Of a stretch of DNA of 64,000 nt, positions 18,246 through 28,642 are shown in pieces (position 1 is the stretch's first letter; each line of letters starts with the position of its first letter). The stretch covers positions 164,207 through 228,206 of the forward strand of contig DYQY01000001.1 of NCBI GenBank assembly GCA_020719045.1. The letters run 5' to 3'. This stretch comes from Candidatus Termititenax sp. Its GTDB lineage: Bacteria; Margulisbacteria; Riflemargulisbacteria; GWF2-35-9; DYQY01. Below the pieces are notes generated by a model. The model saw only the letters and a list, made by a program, of their open reading frames with translations. It was not told where the DNA came from and made no database searches. The position numbers were made by a program, and so were the translations under genes.

Positions 18246-18763
18246 TTAATATAACAGTTTTTTGGCATGAGTTAAAGCATCATCGAAGGAATTAAAGATA
18301 CATGTCTCATTCTGATTATCATCACTTTACTTTTAAGTCCAATTTCTTTAATGATTTCCGCATAGGATCTTGCGGATGCGAAGAATAATGGACCACTAAT
18401 CTCATAGATGGTAATTCCATATTGTGAAATCAGTAGGTATTCGGCCAAATAGGCTTTCAATGGTAGTCACTGGTAATTCTAATAATTTTACAGCAAGAGT
18501 GGTTAGAATTATGGCTATAAATGCTCCCGTTGGTCCACCAATTTGAACCAAGCTACCACCAAGTAGGGAGATAATAGCTCCAGCTATTATTGCAGTAATT
18601 ATTCCTTTTTCTGGGGATACGCCAGAGGCAACAGCAAAGGCAATAGCTAGTGGTAATGCGACCCCCCTACTACTATCCCTGCCATTATATCTTTAATGAT
18701 TTGTTTTTTGCTTATGCCTTCTTTTAAAAGGCTGAATAGTTTTGGTTTAAAAATCTCTTCCAT
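18246..18763 (-). pseudogene. decayed SulP-family anion transporter gene
   Basis: Reading the minus strand from ATG 18763 gives a SulP N-terminus (KPKLFSLLKEG, then DIMAGIVVG). A shift at the GGGGGG tract near 18661-18667 is needed to continue into [18 protein letters not shown] and the [14 protein letters not shown] motif. The sequence then jumps to a late segment ([14 protein letters not shown]) and, after another shift, to a STAS domain ([28 protein letters not shown]). A last shift restores DDALTHAKKLLY and a stop at 18246-18248. SulP proteins are about 550 residues. Only about 170 codons remain, so most of the membrane domain is deleted. It fills nearly the whole 619-base gap. Confidence 0.85.
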
Positions 18764-18818
18764 ATTTATTTTTAATTTTACACCTAATAGAGATAATAAA
18801 TAGATACATTTTATTCAT

Positions 18819-18847
18819 TTTTCAATATTTAAAAAATGAGCTAAAAT
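18819..18847 (+). promoter_or_regulatory. promoter of carB, near-leaderless
   Basis: TTTTCA (18819-18824) and TAAAAT (18842-18847) have a 17-base spacer. The -10 ends nine bases before the ATG, which leaves about three untranslated bases. AAGGA lies just before the ATG but would be only partly transcribed. Confidence 0.5.
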
Positions 18848-18856
18848 AGCAAGGAT

Positions 18857-21800
18857 ATGCCAAAAAGAACAGACATAAAAAAAATACTCATTATCGGGTC
18901 AGGACCAATCGTTATTGGGCAAGCATGTGAGTTTGATTATTCCGGAACACAAGCAGTTAAAGCGTTAAAAGAAGAAGGCTACGAAGTTATATTAATTAAC
19001 AGTAACCCAGCCTCAATTATGACTGATCCAGAGATTGCCGATAGAACCTTTATTGAGCCAATTACTCCTACAACAGTTGCCAAAATAATAGAGAAGGAAA
19101 AACCAGACGCGTTACTTCCAACTATGGGTGGCCAAACAGCATTGAACACAGCGAAAGCTTTGTATGAAGATGGAACCCTGGAGAAGTATGGCGTAGAACT
19201 TATTGGTGCAAAATATGAGGCCATAAATAAGGCCGAAGATAGATTTTTGTTTAAAGAAGCGATGAAAAAGATTGGAGTAGGAACTCCTGCATCAGACTTT
19301 GCGTATACTGTAGAGGATGCTCTTAGGATCTCAGAGAGTATTGGATATCCGCTTATACTACGACCTGCCTTTACCCTTGGTGGAACAGGTGGTGGAATCG
19401 CTTATAATCGTGAAGAATTAATAGAATTAGTTGCTAAAGGTATTCATGAGAGTCCAATTAACCAAGTTTTAGTTGAGCAGTCTGTCTTGGGCTGGAAAGA
19501 ATATGAGCTAGAAGTAATGAAGGACTCGAAGGATAACGTAACAATTATTTGTTCAATAGAGAATTTTGATGCAATGGGCGTTCATACTGGAGACAGTATT
19601 ACAGTTGCTCCAGCTCAAACATTAACTGATAAAGAATATCAGAGGTTAAGAGACTATTCTTTGGCAATTATGCGAGAAATTGGCGTTGATTGTGGCGGTA
19701 GTAATATTCAGTTTGCAGTTAATCCAGATAATGGCAATGTAATAGTTATTGAGATGAATCCAAGAGTATCAAGAAGCTCGGCGTTAGCATCCAAGGCAAC
19801 AGGGTTCCCGATAGCTAAATTTGCTGCAAAACTAGCGGTTGGCTATACTTTAGATGAGATACCAAACGATATTACTCAAGAAACTCCCGCTTCATTTGAG
19901 CCTACCTTAGATTATGTTGTAACGAAGATTCCAAGATTTGCTTTTGAGAAATTCCCAAATGCAGACGCTACGCTTAACACAACAATGAAGTCAGTTGGTG
20001 AGGCAATGGCTATTGGAAGAACTTTTAAGGAAAGCATGAATAAGGCACTACGCTCAATGGAAATAGGTCATTATGGTTTTGATAATAAAGGAACTATTGA
20101 TAGTTTATTATTGATAGAGAAGCTTAGAGTCCCTAATGTGGACAGGATCTACTACATTAAAGAGGCGTTTAGGCAGAGTTATACTGTTGAAGAGATTTAT
20201 GATATTACTAAAATTGATCCTTGGTTTTTGTCACAGCTAAAAGAAATATATGACCTTGAGCTAGAAATAGCACAAACAGAAGACATCTCTTCTGAATTAC
20301 TATATAAAGCAAAGCAATATGGATTTTCAGATAACCATTTAGCACAGATTCTTGGTGTTAAAGAGACAGAAGTAAGACAGGTACGTAAGGAAATGGGCAT
20401 CGCGCCTGTTTATAAAATGGTTGATACTTGCGCAGCAGAATTTATTGCAAAAACACCATATTATTATTCAACATACGATGATGAAGATGAGGTTATTCCA
20501 TCAAGTAGAGACAAGATAATGGTTTTAGGTGGCGGACCAAACAGAATAGGTCAAGGCATAGAGTTTGACTATTGTTGTGTACACGCTTCTTTAGCTATTA
20601 GAGAAATGGGCAAAGAATCAATAATGGTTAATAGTAATCCAGAAACAGTAAGTACAGACTATGATATCTCTGACAGATTATATTTTGAACCACTTACATT
20701 CGAAGATGTTATGGCAGTAATCGAGAAAGAAAAGCCAAAAGGTGTAATAGTTCAGTTTGGTGGACAGACTCCATTAAAACTTGCAGACAGATTATTAGAA
20801 GCAGGAGCTCCTATTATTGGTACATCACCAAAGTCGATTGACTTAGCAGAAGATAGAGAATTGTTTGGAGAGCTAGTTAACAAGTTAGGCCTTAAGCAAC
20901 CAAATAATGGGATAGCAAGAAATATTGACGAAGCGATTACCAACGCATCAAGAATTGGATATCCAGTAGTAGTTCGTCCATCATATGTTTTAGGTGGAAG
21001 AGCGATGGAGATAGTTTATGACGAGGCAGACTTGAGAAGGTATATGACTTATGCTGTAGTTGCATCTGAAGATAGACCAGTATTGATAGACTCATTTTTG
21101 GAAAATGCGGTAGAGGTAGACGTTGATGCTGTAGCAGACGGAAAAGACTGTGTTATTGCTGGAATTATGGAGCATATTGAAGAAGCAGGAATCCATTCAG
21201 GAGACAGTGCGTGTATTCTTCCACCTCAGCATTTAAGTGAGAAGGTTATTAAAGTTATTAAAGAGCAAACAAAAGAGTTAGCTTTAGCACTACAAGTTAT
21301 AGGATTAATGAATATTCAGTTTGCTGTTAAAGATGAGGATGTTTATATTTTAGAAGTTAATCCAAGAGCCTCCCGTACAGTTCCTTTTGTATCCAAAGCA
21401 AATGGCGTTCAGTGGGCAAAGATGGCAACAAGAGTAATGTTAGGTGAGACAATTAAGAGCCTTGGATTAAAAGAAGTTCATATTCCTTATATCGCAGTTA
21501 AGGAAGCAGTCCTTCCATTTGCAAAGTTTACTGGTCAGGATACGATCCTAGGCCCCGAGATGAAATCTACTGGTGAAGTAATGGGAATATCGCCTTATTT
21601 TGGAAATGCATTTGCAAAAGCACAGATTGGTGCTGGTGAGAAATTTCCACTTAAGGGAACAGCCTTTGTGTCAGTAAATAATAAGGACAAAGCAGGTGTA
21701 GCAGTAGTGGTGGAAGGCTTAATTAAGCAGGGGTTTAAGATAGTATCTACTAAAGGAACAGCTCAGTACCTTAGAGAAAAAGGGTTTGAGGTTCAGGAAA

Positions 21801-22057
21801 TACTTAAAGTTCATGAAGGAAGACCAAATATTACAGACTTAATGATGAATAAGGAAATTGATTTAATTATTAATACACCTATTGGAAAGAATGCTGTGTC
21901 TGATGATAAGCATATTAGACATACAGCGTTGAAATATAAGATATTTACGGTAACAACAATTGCAGCGGCGAAGGCAGCTGTTGAAGGTGTTCGAAGCGCT
22001 AAGTACCACGAGAATCAAGTTAAAAGTTTACAGGAGCATTATTTAGACATCGTTTAG
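18857..22057 (+). CDS. carB: carbamoyl-phosphate synthase large subunit
   Basis: CarB (1066 residues) makes carbamoyl phosphate from bicarbonate, ammonia (from the CarA glutaminase) and two ATP, for pyrimidine and arginine synthesis. The two homologous halves each carry a dinucleotide-like start ([20 protein letters not shown]; then [17 protein letters not shown]), an ATP-grasp domain and the MNPR or VNPR catalytic segment. The C-terminal MGS-type allosteric domain (about 930-1066) is present. Length is normal. carA is not adjacent. The 3' end overlaps the convergent GNAT gene by four bases. Confidence 0.98.
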   Translation: MPKRTDIKKILIIGSGPIVIGQACEFDYSGTQAVKALKEEGYEVILINSNPASIMTDPEIADRTFIEPITPTTVAKIIEKEKPDALLPTMGGQTALNTAKALYEDGTLEKYGVELIGAKYEAINKAEDRFLFKEAMKKIGVGTPASDFAYTVEDALRISESIGYPLILRPAFTLGGTGGGIAYNREELIELVAKGIHESPINQVLVEQSVLGWKEYELEVMKDSKDNVTIICSIENFDAMGVHTGDSITVAPAQTLTDKEYQRLRDYSLAIMREIGVDCGGSNIQFAVNPDNGNVIVIEMNPRVSRSSALASKATGFPIAKFAAKLAVGYTLDEIPNDITQETPASFEPTLDYVVTKIPRFAFEKFPNADATLNTTMKSVGEAMAIGRTFKESMNKALRSMEIGHYGFDNKGTIDSLLLIEKLRVPNVDRIYYIKEAFRQSYTVEEIYDITKIDPWFLSQLKEIYDLELEIAQTEDISSELLYKAKQYGFSDNHLAQILGVKETEVRQVRKEMGIAPVYKMVDTCAAEFIAKTPYYYSTYDDEDEVIPSSRDKIMVLGGGPNRIGQGIEFDYCCVHASLAIREMGKESIMVNSNPETVSTDYDISDRLYFEPLTFEDVMAVIEKEKPKGVIVQFGGQTPLKLADRLLEAGAPIIGTSPKSIDLAEDRELFGELVNKLGLKQPNNGIARNIDEAITNASRIGYPVVVRPSYVLGGRAMEIVYDEADLRRYMTYAVVASEDRPVLIDSFLENAVEVDVDAVADGKDCVIAGIMEHIEEAGIHSGDSACILPPQHLSEKVIKVIKEQTKELALALQVIGLMNIQFAVKDEDVYILEVNPRASRTVPFVSKANGVQWAKMATRVMLGETIKSLGLKEVHIPYIAVKEAVLPFAKFTGQDTILGPEMKSTGEVMGISPYFGNAFAKAQIGAGEKFPLKGTAFVSVNNKDKAGVAVVVEGLIKQGFKIVSTKGTAQYLREKGFEVQEILKVHEGRPNITDLMMNKEIDLIINTPIGKNAVSDDKHIRHTALKYKIFTVTTIAAAKAAVEGVRSAKYHENQVKSLQEHYLDIV

Positions 22058-22557
22058 TAGATTTTAACTGTATAGAGCACGTTGGGAGAAGAAGCTGTTC
22101 TCGTAACGGATAGCTGGTATTTCTCGTTTTTGTCTCTCAAAGAGTTTGTTTCACTAAAGAACCTATCATAGAATTTCTCCGCTCCTGGAGAGGCTGAAAT
22201 CGATATTGTTTTTACACCTGAACTGAGGAAAAGGCTAATCGCTGATAATAATAATTCGTCACCAACTCTTTGTCCCTGTTCTTCTTGTACAATGGCAATC
22301 TTTGCTACTGACTTTGATGTTAAGTTTATCTTTATAAAACCAATAAATTCATTATCTTTAGCGGCAAATATTACAGTATTGTTTTGAGTGTTTTTGTAGT
22401 GCAACCAGGCTGATTTTATTGCTTTAAGAATTTTTGGGTCAGATAAATCTAGGTTTGTTACATTTAATAGTTTTGGGTTAAATTGTTCTAATTTTAAGCT
22501 TTCTGACAAAATAGCGTCTGGTTTGTAATTGTAAGCACTAAATTCGATAAGTCGCAT
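22054..22557 (-). CDS. GNAT-family N-acetyltransferase
   Basis: A 167-residue acetyl-CoA-dependent acetyltransferase. The core reads [18 protein letters not shown], then the acetyl-CoA pyrophosphate loop region [12 protein letters not shown] (Q/RxxGxG/A type), then the strand [17 protein letters not shown]. The N-terminal 50 residues are less typical. The substrate is unknown. It is convergent with carB with a four-base overlap at the stops. No clear promoter or ribosome-binding site was seen upstream. Confidence 0.8.
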   Translation of the reverse strand: MRLIEFSAYNYKPDAILSESLKLEQFNPKLLNVTNLDLSDPKILKAIKSAWLHYKNTQNNTVIFAAKDNEFIGFIKINLTSKSVAKIAIVQEEQGQRVGDELLLSAISLFLSSGVKTISISASPGAEKFYDRFFSETNSLRDKNEKYQLSVTRTASSPNVLYTVKIY

Positions 22558-22731
22558 ATATGTGCAAAGCTCATGAATGGTAAATTGTTGGAGAACACCA
22601 GTGCAGGTAAATCAAATTTTTTCGACTTAGCTGAAACTATTTTTGTATTCATATAAATATGTCGAAAGTAGTATTAGATATACACACATATTTTAATTAA
22701 TTTGGATAAGCTCGTTGTGCTTTCGATACTC

Positions 22732-22760
22732 TTAACTAATATCATTAGTTCTTTTATAAT
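22732..22760 (+). promoter_or_regulatory. leaderless promoter of ttcA
   Basis: TTAACT (22732-22737) and TATAAT (22755-22760) have a 17-base spacer. The -10 ends six bases before the ATG at 22767, which puts +1 on the start codon. Confidence 0.7.
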
Positions 22761-22766
22761 GAATAA

Positions 22767-23507
22767 ATGCACAAGCCAACTAAAGTAGAGGTTAGATTAA
22801 ACAGAGATATTGGTAAAATCATTTATGATCGTAAACTAATAGAGAATGGGGATAAGATTTTAATAGGTTTGTCTGGCGGGAAGGACAGTTGGACCTTGTG
22901 TTATTTTTTAAACGAATTTCGAAAAAAAGCTCCAATAGATTTTGAAGTCCATGTTTGTACTTTAGACGTATATTACGATGATAATCAGAAAAATCTTCTT
23001 AGGCAAGGAGTTGCTAGTTTAGGCCTAGAATACAGTATTTACGATAACCAGATTCTTGAAGTAATCAAAGACAAAAAGCGAGAAGGTTCAAGTCACTGTT
23101 CGTTTTGTGCCAGGCTACGTAGAGCGTACTTATATGAGGCTGCACAGAAGTTTGGCTGTAATAAGGTAGCTTTAGGCCACCATTTGGATGACGCAATAGA
23201 AACGTATGTTATGAACATTTTTTATCAAGGAAGAACAATTGGCATGCCAGCCAAACTTAAAGCTACAAATGTAGAGGGAGTAGAGCTTATTAGACCACTA
23301 CTTCTTTGTAAGGAGGGGGATATTGTTAAGTTTGTAGGAGAGAAAGAGTTTCCTATCGTTAAGTGTAATTGTGAAGATACCGTAAAGACTGATGTAAGAA
23401 GGCAGTATGTTAAGGAGTTTCTTTCGAAACTAGAGGAAGAGAATGAAGGAGTAAAACAAACAATCCTTACTTCTATGCAGAATGTAGTTGCTGACCATAT
23501 CTTTTAG
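22767..23507 (+). CDS. ttcA: tRNA 2-thiocytidine biosynthesis protein TtcA-like
   Basis: A 246-residue ATP-pyrophosphatase that activates a tRNA base for thiolation (s2C32). The PP-loop SGGKDS is at 36-41. The CxxC pair C111/C114 (SHCSFCARLRR), together with a later cysteine in VKCNCED, would hold the iron-sulfur cluster used by TtcA. The GHHLDDAIETYVMN segment is characteristic of this group. TtcA fits better than TilS because there is no C-terminal TilS domain and the CxxC is present. Monocistronic with a leaderless promoter. Confidence 0.88.
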   Translation: MHKPTKVEVRLNRDIGKIIYDRKLIENGDKILIGLSGGKDSWTLCYFLNEFRKKAPIDFEVHVCTLDVYYDDNQKNLLRQGVASLGLEYSIYDNQILEVIKDKKREGSSHCSFCARLRRAYLYEAAQKFGCNKVALGHHLDDAIETYVMNIFYQGRTIGMPAKLKATNVEGVELIRPLLLCKEGDIVKFVGEKEFPIVKCNCEDTVKTDVRRQYVKEFLSKLEEENEGVKQTILTSMQNVVADHIF

Positions 23508-23599
23508 AGCGTTATACAACAAACAATTCATACATAAAAAAAATATATATTTACGTTTATTAGTTGGATAAGTGGGCATAACTTAATCAGGAGATATAA

Positions 23600-26500
23600 A
23601 TGGTAAGTTTTAACGAGATGAAAAATATACAAAGTTACTCTAATTCTTCCAAGAAAATGGAGGAAGAGGCGCTCCTACAAAGACTAATTGATAAGAAGGC
23701 TGCGCAAAAGAGTCAAGACAAGAATCTGCAGGAGGCAATGCAGACTCAAAAAGCGGCAGATGCTCAAAAGTTTGAAGGCATAAAAAGCAAGTACGAGACG
23801 CAGTTTAAAGCATTAGAACAAATCGCAAAACAACTTAATGTTAAGGTGCAAGACCTTAATTCAAATCTAATAAAACAAGCAGTAACTTCTTTAGATAAGA
23901 CTCAGCAAGAGGTAGTTCAGAGTATTCTCAAGAACGAACAGTTATCGCAGTTAAAGCAAGAGCATCAGAATTATCAGCTAAAGAATAAAGGTGTAGAGCA
24001 ACAATTCTCAAAAGAAATGCAATTAATGGAGAGCATCGCTAAGGCATTGCGTGTTCCAGTAGATCAGCTTTCTGCAGGAGATGTTCAGAAATTTCTTCAA
24101 ATTATTAAGAAAAGTTCGTCAGAGAATGTTACGGCACAAGAACAGGTTGACCAGCTTGCAAAAGAGCTAGGTGTCCCAAAAGAGCAATTAAGCACAAAAG
24201 ATATTCAGAAGTTATTGGATTTGTTTGGAAAGCAGAAGCTAGGAGCTAGACAGCAAAGTGGAGATGTTCAATCAAAGCAGACAGAAGTTAAAGCTGATTC
24301 AAAGTTTGATAAGTTGGAGGCAAGACAGGAAGAGATTCAAAAAATACTTGATAAACTTAAAGGAAAGCAAGAAGAAGCTCTTAATAGGCTTAACAGTAAA
24401 GATCAAGAATCTCAAAAGGTTTTGGAAAAACAGATTGGAACATTACAGGGGAAACTTGGTCAGCTGGAACAAAGCCTACAACAGCTGAGTAGTCAGATTA
24501 ATAAAACAGTTGATAAGGGTAAAAAGGAAGAGCTTGAAGCGAGAAAGTCTGAGTTAGAAGGACAGATTAAAGATCTTAAAGGTAGCATGAAGGACCTTCA
24601 GAGTCAGAGAACATCTAGACAAGAAGAATCAAGTCAACTTAAGGGTAAATACGAAAAAGCAACCAAAGGACAGGATGAAGCAGGTCAAATAGAGAGTAGA
24701 TTAAAAGAATTATCCAAGTTGGAGCACCAGTTATTATCAAAATCAGATAAAACAACAGAAGAGAGCAAAAATACTCAGATTAAAGAGAAGCTGGAAGCTG
24801 TAAGACATGAGAAAGAAGCATTAACAAAAACGTTAGAAGCATCAGGCATTAAAACTGGCACTAATAAGATGGATGCTCATGGATTATCAAAGAAAGAAAC
24901 AAATAATGATGTTCAAACAGGTGATTCTGAAACAGGAGAGAATATAGCTAAACCTGAAAAAAAAGAATTAGAGAAGAAGGATTTATCTGCTGTTGAGCGC
25001 AAGGTAGTTAAGGAAGAAGTCCCTATAAAACAGTCATTAATAAAAGATATTTTTCTTAAGCTCGATAAAGCGGAGGCAGATTTAAGGTTCCGTGAGGTAT
25101 TTGAAAAAGAAATTAACCAACAATCATCTAAGGAAGTTAATAATAAACTTATAGAGGTAAAAAGCACACTAAAGGATGTTCAGTTTCTGAAAGATAATTT
25201 AGGTCAGATAAACAAGCTGCCAAACGCAGATAAGGCAGCCGCTTTAAAGCAAATTTTAGGTGAGATAAAGAGTGATCAGTTGAAGTCGAAGATAGAAGCA
25301 ACTATCAGACAGAGTAATGTAGCAAATGAAATAGTTGATAGCATAGTTACTGGTAATAAGTCAGAAATTAGTGATGCAGAAGCTGTTTTGGTTTCTGCTT
25401 GTGACCTAGATGATTTAAGCGAGGAACAACTTGCTAAGCTATTTGATGTGATGGGAGATAAGGTTGGTCAGTTAAAAGTTAGCGTTAATTCAATAAGCGC
25501 ACTTAAGCAAGCAATGAAGGCGGAAGCTGTTGAGATTAAGGAGCAAAGAGAAAACTTAGTAAGTACACTTAAGACTATTGTTGAAACAAAAAGTAGTGGC
25601 AATTTAGGTGCTAATGAAATATTGGCATTATTTAACACTGGATCTTTAGGTCGGGAATCTATTGAGCAGCTAATGAAGCAGTTTGAAAATTTACAAACAA
25701 TGGAGTCTCAGGTTCAGTTCGTTTTATTATTAAGAGATTTGTTTGGTAAAGACGTAAATGCCTTAAGGTTGCTTGCGAGTATGTTAGTTGCTGATGGAAA
25801 AGTAGATGAATCATTTATTGAGGAAGAGTTAGGAGTTCTTTTTACCAAAGATGGCGCAGTTGAGGGTGCTCCTGTTAGCAGGGAGGCGTTGGCAGTTTTG
25901 TCTAAGTTTGCAAAAATTTCACCAGAGCAGTTAGCAAACAATGAAGGTCTACAGCAGATGGTTCAGAAGGGTAGAATCGATAGAGAGATTTTTGAAAAAC
26001 TAGTTAAGAAACAAGTTTCAGAAGATGCTTGGGATTATGGGGTTATGTCTTTTAATAAGAACAATGTTGGTTTGCTTAAGGAAAGAGCAGAAATCAATAG
26101 CTTGGAAGATTTTTGGAAGTTGATGGAGAGATTTTCTTCCGGAGGAGAAAGCGACGTATTAGAGACAGCTGAGTTATTTTTGTCTACTATTAAGTTTACG
26201 GTTTATCAAAGAGAGTTAATATCGTTTTTTGTTACACAATATCAGGAGTATTTTATTGACCCTGATTTTCATTTATTTGATTTATACAGTAAGTATATGG
26301 ATGGGAACACGTTTTCCCAGCTATCTGAGGCTAGCAGAGAAGAGCTTTGTTTAGCCGTTTTGGTTAGAATGGTGAAATCGTTTGAAGGGCCCAATAAGCA
26401 TCAGCAGTTTGAAAAGCTTATTGAGATGACTAAGCAAAAGGAAGATACTCTAGACTTTATTAGAAGTGTTGAGGTTTTTGAGTTTTATTTTAGTCATGGT

Positions 26501-26704
26501 GGGATGATTAATCGTGAGTATTTGGATGCGAATAAGGAGCTTAGACTCTTTGATAATGTTACGCAGTGGAATGATGAATTAAAATCAGAACTAGACGAAA
26601 ATACTATTTCGAAGATGATTGTTGGATTTACAAAACCAACCAAGAAACTTGATAGTGTTAATCTTGGTAAATTGTCTGACAGATTTAAGAAAAAAACTAG
26701 TTAG
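23600..26704 (+). CDS. large coiled-coil protein of unknown function
   Basis: A 1034-residue, lysine- and glutamine-rich, cytoplasmic-looking protein with no signal peptide. Residues about 72-98, 143-169 and 183-209 hold three degenerate copies of a unit with the pattern (I/L)AKxLxVxxxxL followed by a second short helix. Residues about 235-420 are almost pure heptad coiled coil. The C-terminal half (about 500-1034) looks globular and helical, with MLVADGKVDESFIEEELG resembling an acidic loop. No family recognised. AGGAGA upstream sets the start. The next gene on this strand encodes a P-loop ATPase with its own promoter. Confidence 0.85.
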   Translation: MVSFNEMKNIQSYSNSSKKMEEEALLQRLIDKKAAQKSQDKNLQEAMQTQKAADAQKFEGIKSKYETQFKALEQIAKQLNVKVQDLNSNLIKQAVTSLDKTQQEVVQSILKNEQLSQLKQEHQNYQLKNKGVEQQFSKEMQLMESIAKALRVPVDQLSAGDVQKFLQIIKKSSSENVTAQEQVDQLAKELGVPKEQLSTKDIQKLLDLFGKQKLGARQQSGDVQSKQTEVKADSKFDKLEARQEEIQKILDKLKGKQEEALNRLNSKDQESQKVLEKQIGTLQGKLGQLEQSLQQLSSQINKTVDKGKKEELEARKSELEGQIKDLKGSMKDLQSQRTSRQEESSQLKGKYEKATKGQDEAGQIESRLKELSKLEHQLLSKSDKTTEESKNTQIKEKLEAVRHEKEALTKTLEASGIKTGTNKMDAHGLSKKETNNDVQTGDSETGENIAKPEKKELEKKDLSAVERKVVKEEVPIKQSLIKDIFLKLDKAEADLRFREVFEKEINQQSSKEVNNKLIEVKSTLKDVQFLKDNLGQINKLPNADKAAALKQILGEIKSDQLKSKIEATIRQSNVANEIVDSIVTGNKSEISDAEAVLVSACDLDDLSEEQLAKLFDVMGDKVGQLKVSVNSISALKQAMKAEAVEIKEQRENLVSTLKTIVETKSSGNLGANEILALFNTGSLGRESIEQLMKQFENLQTMESQVQFVLLLRDLFGKDVNALRLLASMLVADGKVDESFIEEELGVLFTKDGAVEGAPVSREALAVLSKFAKISPEQLANNEGLQQMVQKGRIDREIFEKLVKKQVSEDAWDYGVMSFNKNNVGLLKERAEINSLEDFWKLMERFSSGGESDVLETAELFLSTIKFTVYQRELISFFVTQYQEYFIDPDFHLFDLYSKYMDGNTFSQLSEASREELCLAVLVRMVKSFEGPNKHQQFEKLIEMTKQKEDTLDFIRSVEVFEFYFSHGGMINREYLDANKELRLFDNVTQWNDELKSELDENTISKMIVGFTKPTKKLDSVNLGKLSDRFKKKTS

Positions 26705-26763
26705 TAATTGCTCTGGTATTGTTTTTAAACTGTTTCTAATCACATCTAATTTTCTCTGTGCTA

Positions 26764-26792
26764 TTGCTTCGGTTTATTAATTTATGTATAAT
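26764..26792 (+). promoter_or_regulatory. promoter of the ATPase-coaX operon
   Basis: TTGCTT (26764-26769) and TATAAT (26787-26792) are separated by 17 bases. The expected leader is about 17 bases and contains AAAGG (26806-26810) five bases before the GTG start. This first gene uses a ribosome-binding site, unlike the leaderless units. Confidence 0.6.
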
Positions 26793-26815
26793 AAAGTAAT
26801 TCTATAAAGGTTTAT

Positions 26816-27886
26816 GTGATTATAAGTAAAATGATAATTAGAAAAAAAGAAATATTAGAAACAGTTAAAACTATATCTGCGGGTAAGAACGCAATAGTTT
26901 ATGGTCCTTTATATAGTGGAAAAACCACTTTTTTAAAACAGTTGGTTGGTGAGCTAGATAAAGAAAGTATTTCTTATTTTTTTGTAGACTGCAAAAAATG
27001 CTTTGATGAAAAGAGTTTTCTTAATGAGTACTCAAAGGAAGGTTTAAGGGTTTTATCTGGCAAAGTAGCTGGTGCAGTTAAAGATGCGTATCAGATACTT
27101 CCAAATATTAAACCATCAATTAGTTCTAGTGGGTCAAAGGGAGCAGAATTGTCTATGTCATATAGTCTTACAGATGAAGACATTACTAAATTTGCTGTTG
27201 ATGTTTTGCAATCTCCTTATCGTATTAGTAAGTCAAGAGAAGAGCAAATAGTTGTTATATTGGATGATTATGAGAATTTAATAAATATAGAAACAATAAA
27301 GCTAGTTGAGTTTCTTTCTAAAAGTATGGGACAAGGGGTTGTCTATGTTTTAAGTACATCAGACCAAGATATGTTTTTATCAGTTGATAAGAAAATGCAG
27401 AAGAAGTTAGCTGTTGAGTTAATGTGTAGCCTAGAATCTTTTACGGAAGCTCAGGTAAAAAAAGAGGTTAGTGAGTTATTTAAGGACCAAGTCATCGAGG
27501 ATGGTGCAATTGATTATTTAATTATGAATCTTTTTGGTGATATTAAGGCAATAATGGAGTTTGCTAATTATTATGGAAAGAATGAGCTAACTACAAGAGG
27601 AATTAAAAGGATTTTTAATTCTATTATTGAAAAGAAAGAGCATATTTTTCAGTTATATTTTGACTCTTTGTCAGTTCATCAGAAGAAGTTTATTATTGCT
27701 ATTGCTAGACACACTGGAGAACATGTTTTTAAAGGTAAATTTATCAACAATAATGGTCTTATTTCTGTGCCTTCTGTTCAGACTTCCATTAAGGGCTTAG
27801 TAAAGAAGCAGTTTGTTTATAAAGATAATAACGGTATTAAGATTACAGATATATTTTTTGCAGAATGGATTAGGAGATATTTTTAG
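26816..27886 (+). CDS. AAA-type P-loop ATPase with C-terminal winged helix
   Basis: A 356-residue protein. Walker A is GPLYSGKTTF (30-39), followed by the YFFVDCKKCFDE segment and a Walker B-like IVVILDDYENL near 143. The C-terminus looks like a winged-helix domain (SVQTSIKGLVKKQFVY). This layout matches the archaeal-ATPase/ORC-like AAA group, whose cellular roles vary. GTG is chosen as start because AAAGG sits five bases upstream; ATG 26831 is a possible later start. It overlaps coaX by one base. Confidence 0.75.
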   Translation: MIISKMIIRKKEILETVKTISAGKNAIVYGPLYSGKTTFLKQLVGELDKESISYFFVDCKKCFDEKSFLNEYSKEGLRVLSGKVAGAVKDAYQILPNIKPSISSSGSKGAELSMSYSLTDEDITKFAVDVLQSPYRISKSREEQIVVILDDYENLINIETIKLVEFLSKSMGQGVVYVLSTSDQDMFLSVDKKMQKKLAVELMCSLESFTEAQVKKEVSELFKDQVIEDGAIDYLIMNLFGDIKAIMEFANYYGKNELTTRGIKRIFNSIIEKKEHIFQLYFDSLSVHQKKFIIAIARHTGEHVFKGKFINNNGLISVPSVQTSIKGLVKKQFVYKDNNGIKITDIFFAEWIRRYF

Positions 27887-28581
27887 TGTTTGATTTAATA
27901 GTAATTGATGTTGGTAACACCAACACCTCAATTGCCTACATTGTTGCTAATAATATTAAAAAGATAGAGCACAAAAAAACAAAGTATATTTCTTCAAGAA
28001 TTAAGTTGTTGCCTGCGGATAGAATAGTTATTTCATCAGTTGTTCCGAGTGTAACGGAGGTATTTCTTAGAAAGCACCCATTAGCTGACGTAATAAATTT
28101 AGATAAGCTAGGAAATAATTCATTTCCAAAGAACATTGGTATTGATAGGGCAATTAATTGTTTGTCAGCAATGTCGTTCTATAAGGCCAAGAATGTTCTT
28201 GTTATAGATATGGGGACTGCTCTTACATTTTCTTGCTGCATTAATTCTAAGTTTGCTGGTGGACTAATTATGCCAGGTTATGGTTTATCTAAGAGTATAT
28301 TATACTCAAAAACTGCTCAGCTGCCTGAGATAAACAATAATGTTTATGCTGGTCTTTTTAATTCAGACACACAAAAGGCAATGCAAGCTGGAATTTTTAA
28401 GATGTATAAGTCATCAATAGATGAGTTAATAGAAGAATATAGAAAATCTAATAACGAAGAGCTAATTGTTGTATTAACTGGCGGTGATTCTTTATTGTTT
28501 AAGGATTATTTTAAGAATATTGATGTTGTTAACCCTACGTTACTACTCGAAGGAATAGTTTATATTTCAGGTTTATTATAG
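27886..28581 (+). CDS. coaX: type III pantothenate kinase
   Basis: CoaX (231 residues) phosphorylates pantothenate in the first step of coenzyme A synthesis. The ASKHA-fold phosphate loop DVGNTNTS is at 8-15. IGIDRAINCLSA and the second phosphate segment VIDMGTALTFSC follow, then GGLIMPGYGLS and LTGGDS. All family landmarks are present. GTG start shares a base with the upstream stop, so it is translationally coupled to the ATPase gene. Confidence 0.93.
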   Translation: MFDLIVIDVGNTNTSIAYIVANNIKKIEHKKTKYISSRIKLLPADRIVISSVVPSVTEVFLRKHPLADVINLDKLGNNSFPKNIGIDRAINCLSAMSFYKAKNVLVIDMGTALTFSCCINSKFAGGLIMPGYGLSKSILYSKTAQLPEINNNVYAGLFNSDTQKAMQAGIFKMYKSSIDELIEEYRKSNNEELIVVLTGGDSLLFKDYFKNIDVVNPTLLLEGIVYISGLL

Positions 28582-28586
28582 TTTTC

Positions 28587-28619
28587 GGTCTAATAGACCC
28601 CCGTTTTGTCCATTAGACC
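28587..28619. terminator. weak inverted repeat between coaX and glnA
   Basis: GGTCTAAT (28587-28594) pairs with ATTAGACC (28612-28619) over a 17-base loop. GGTCTAATAGACC within it is itself palindromic, so two alternative hairpins can form. It lies between convergent genes and may end transcription, but there is no clear T-run. Confidence 0.3.
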
Positions 28620-28642
28620 AACATTTTATAACTATTACTAAA

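Noticed and set aside
18272-18460. 62-residue minus-strand frame as an independent STAS-domain gene
   Set aside because: It is the C-terminal piece of the SulP remnant; frames before and after it continue the same ancestral protein.
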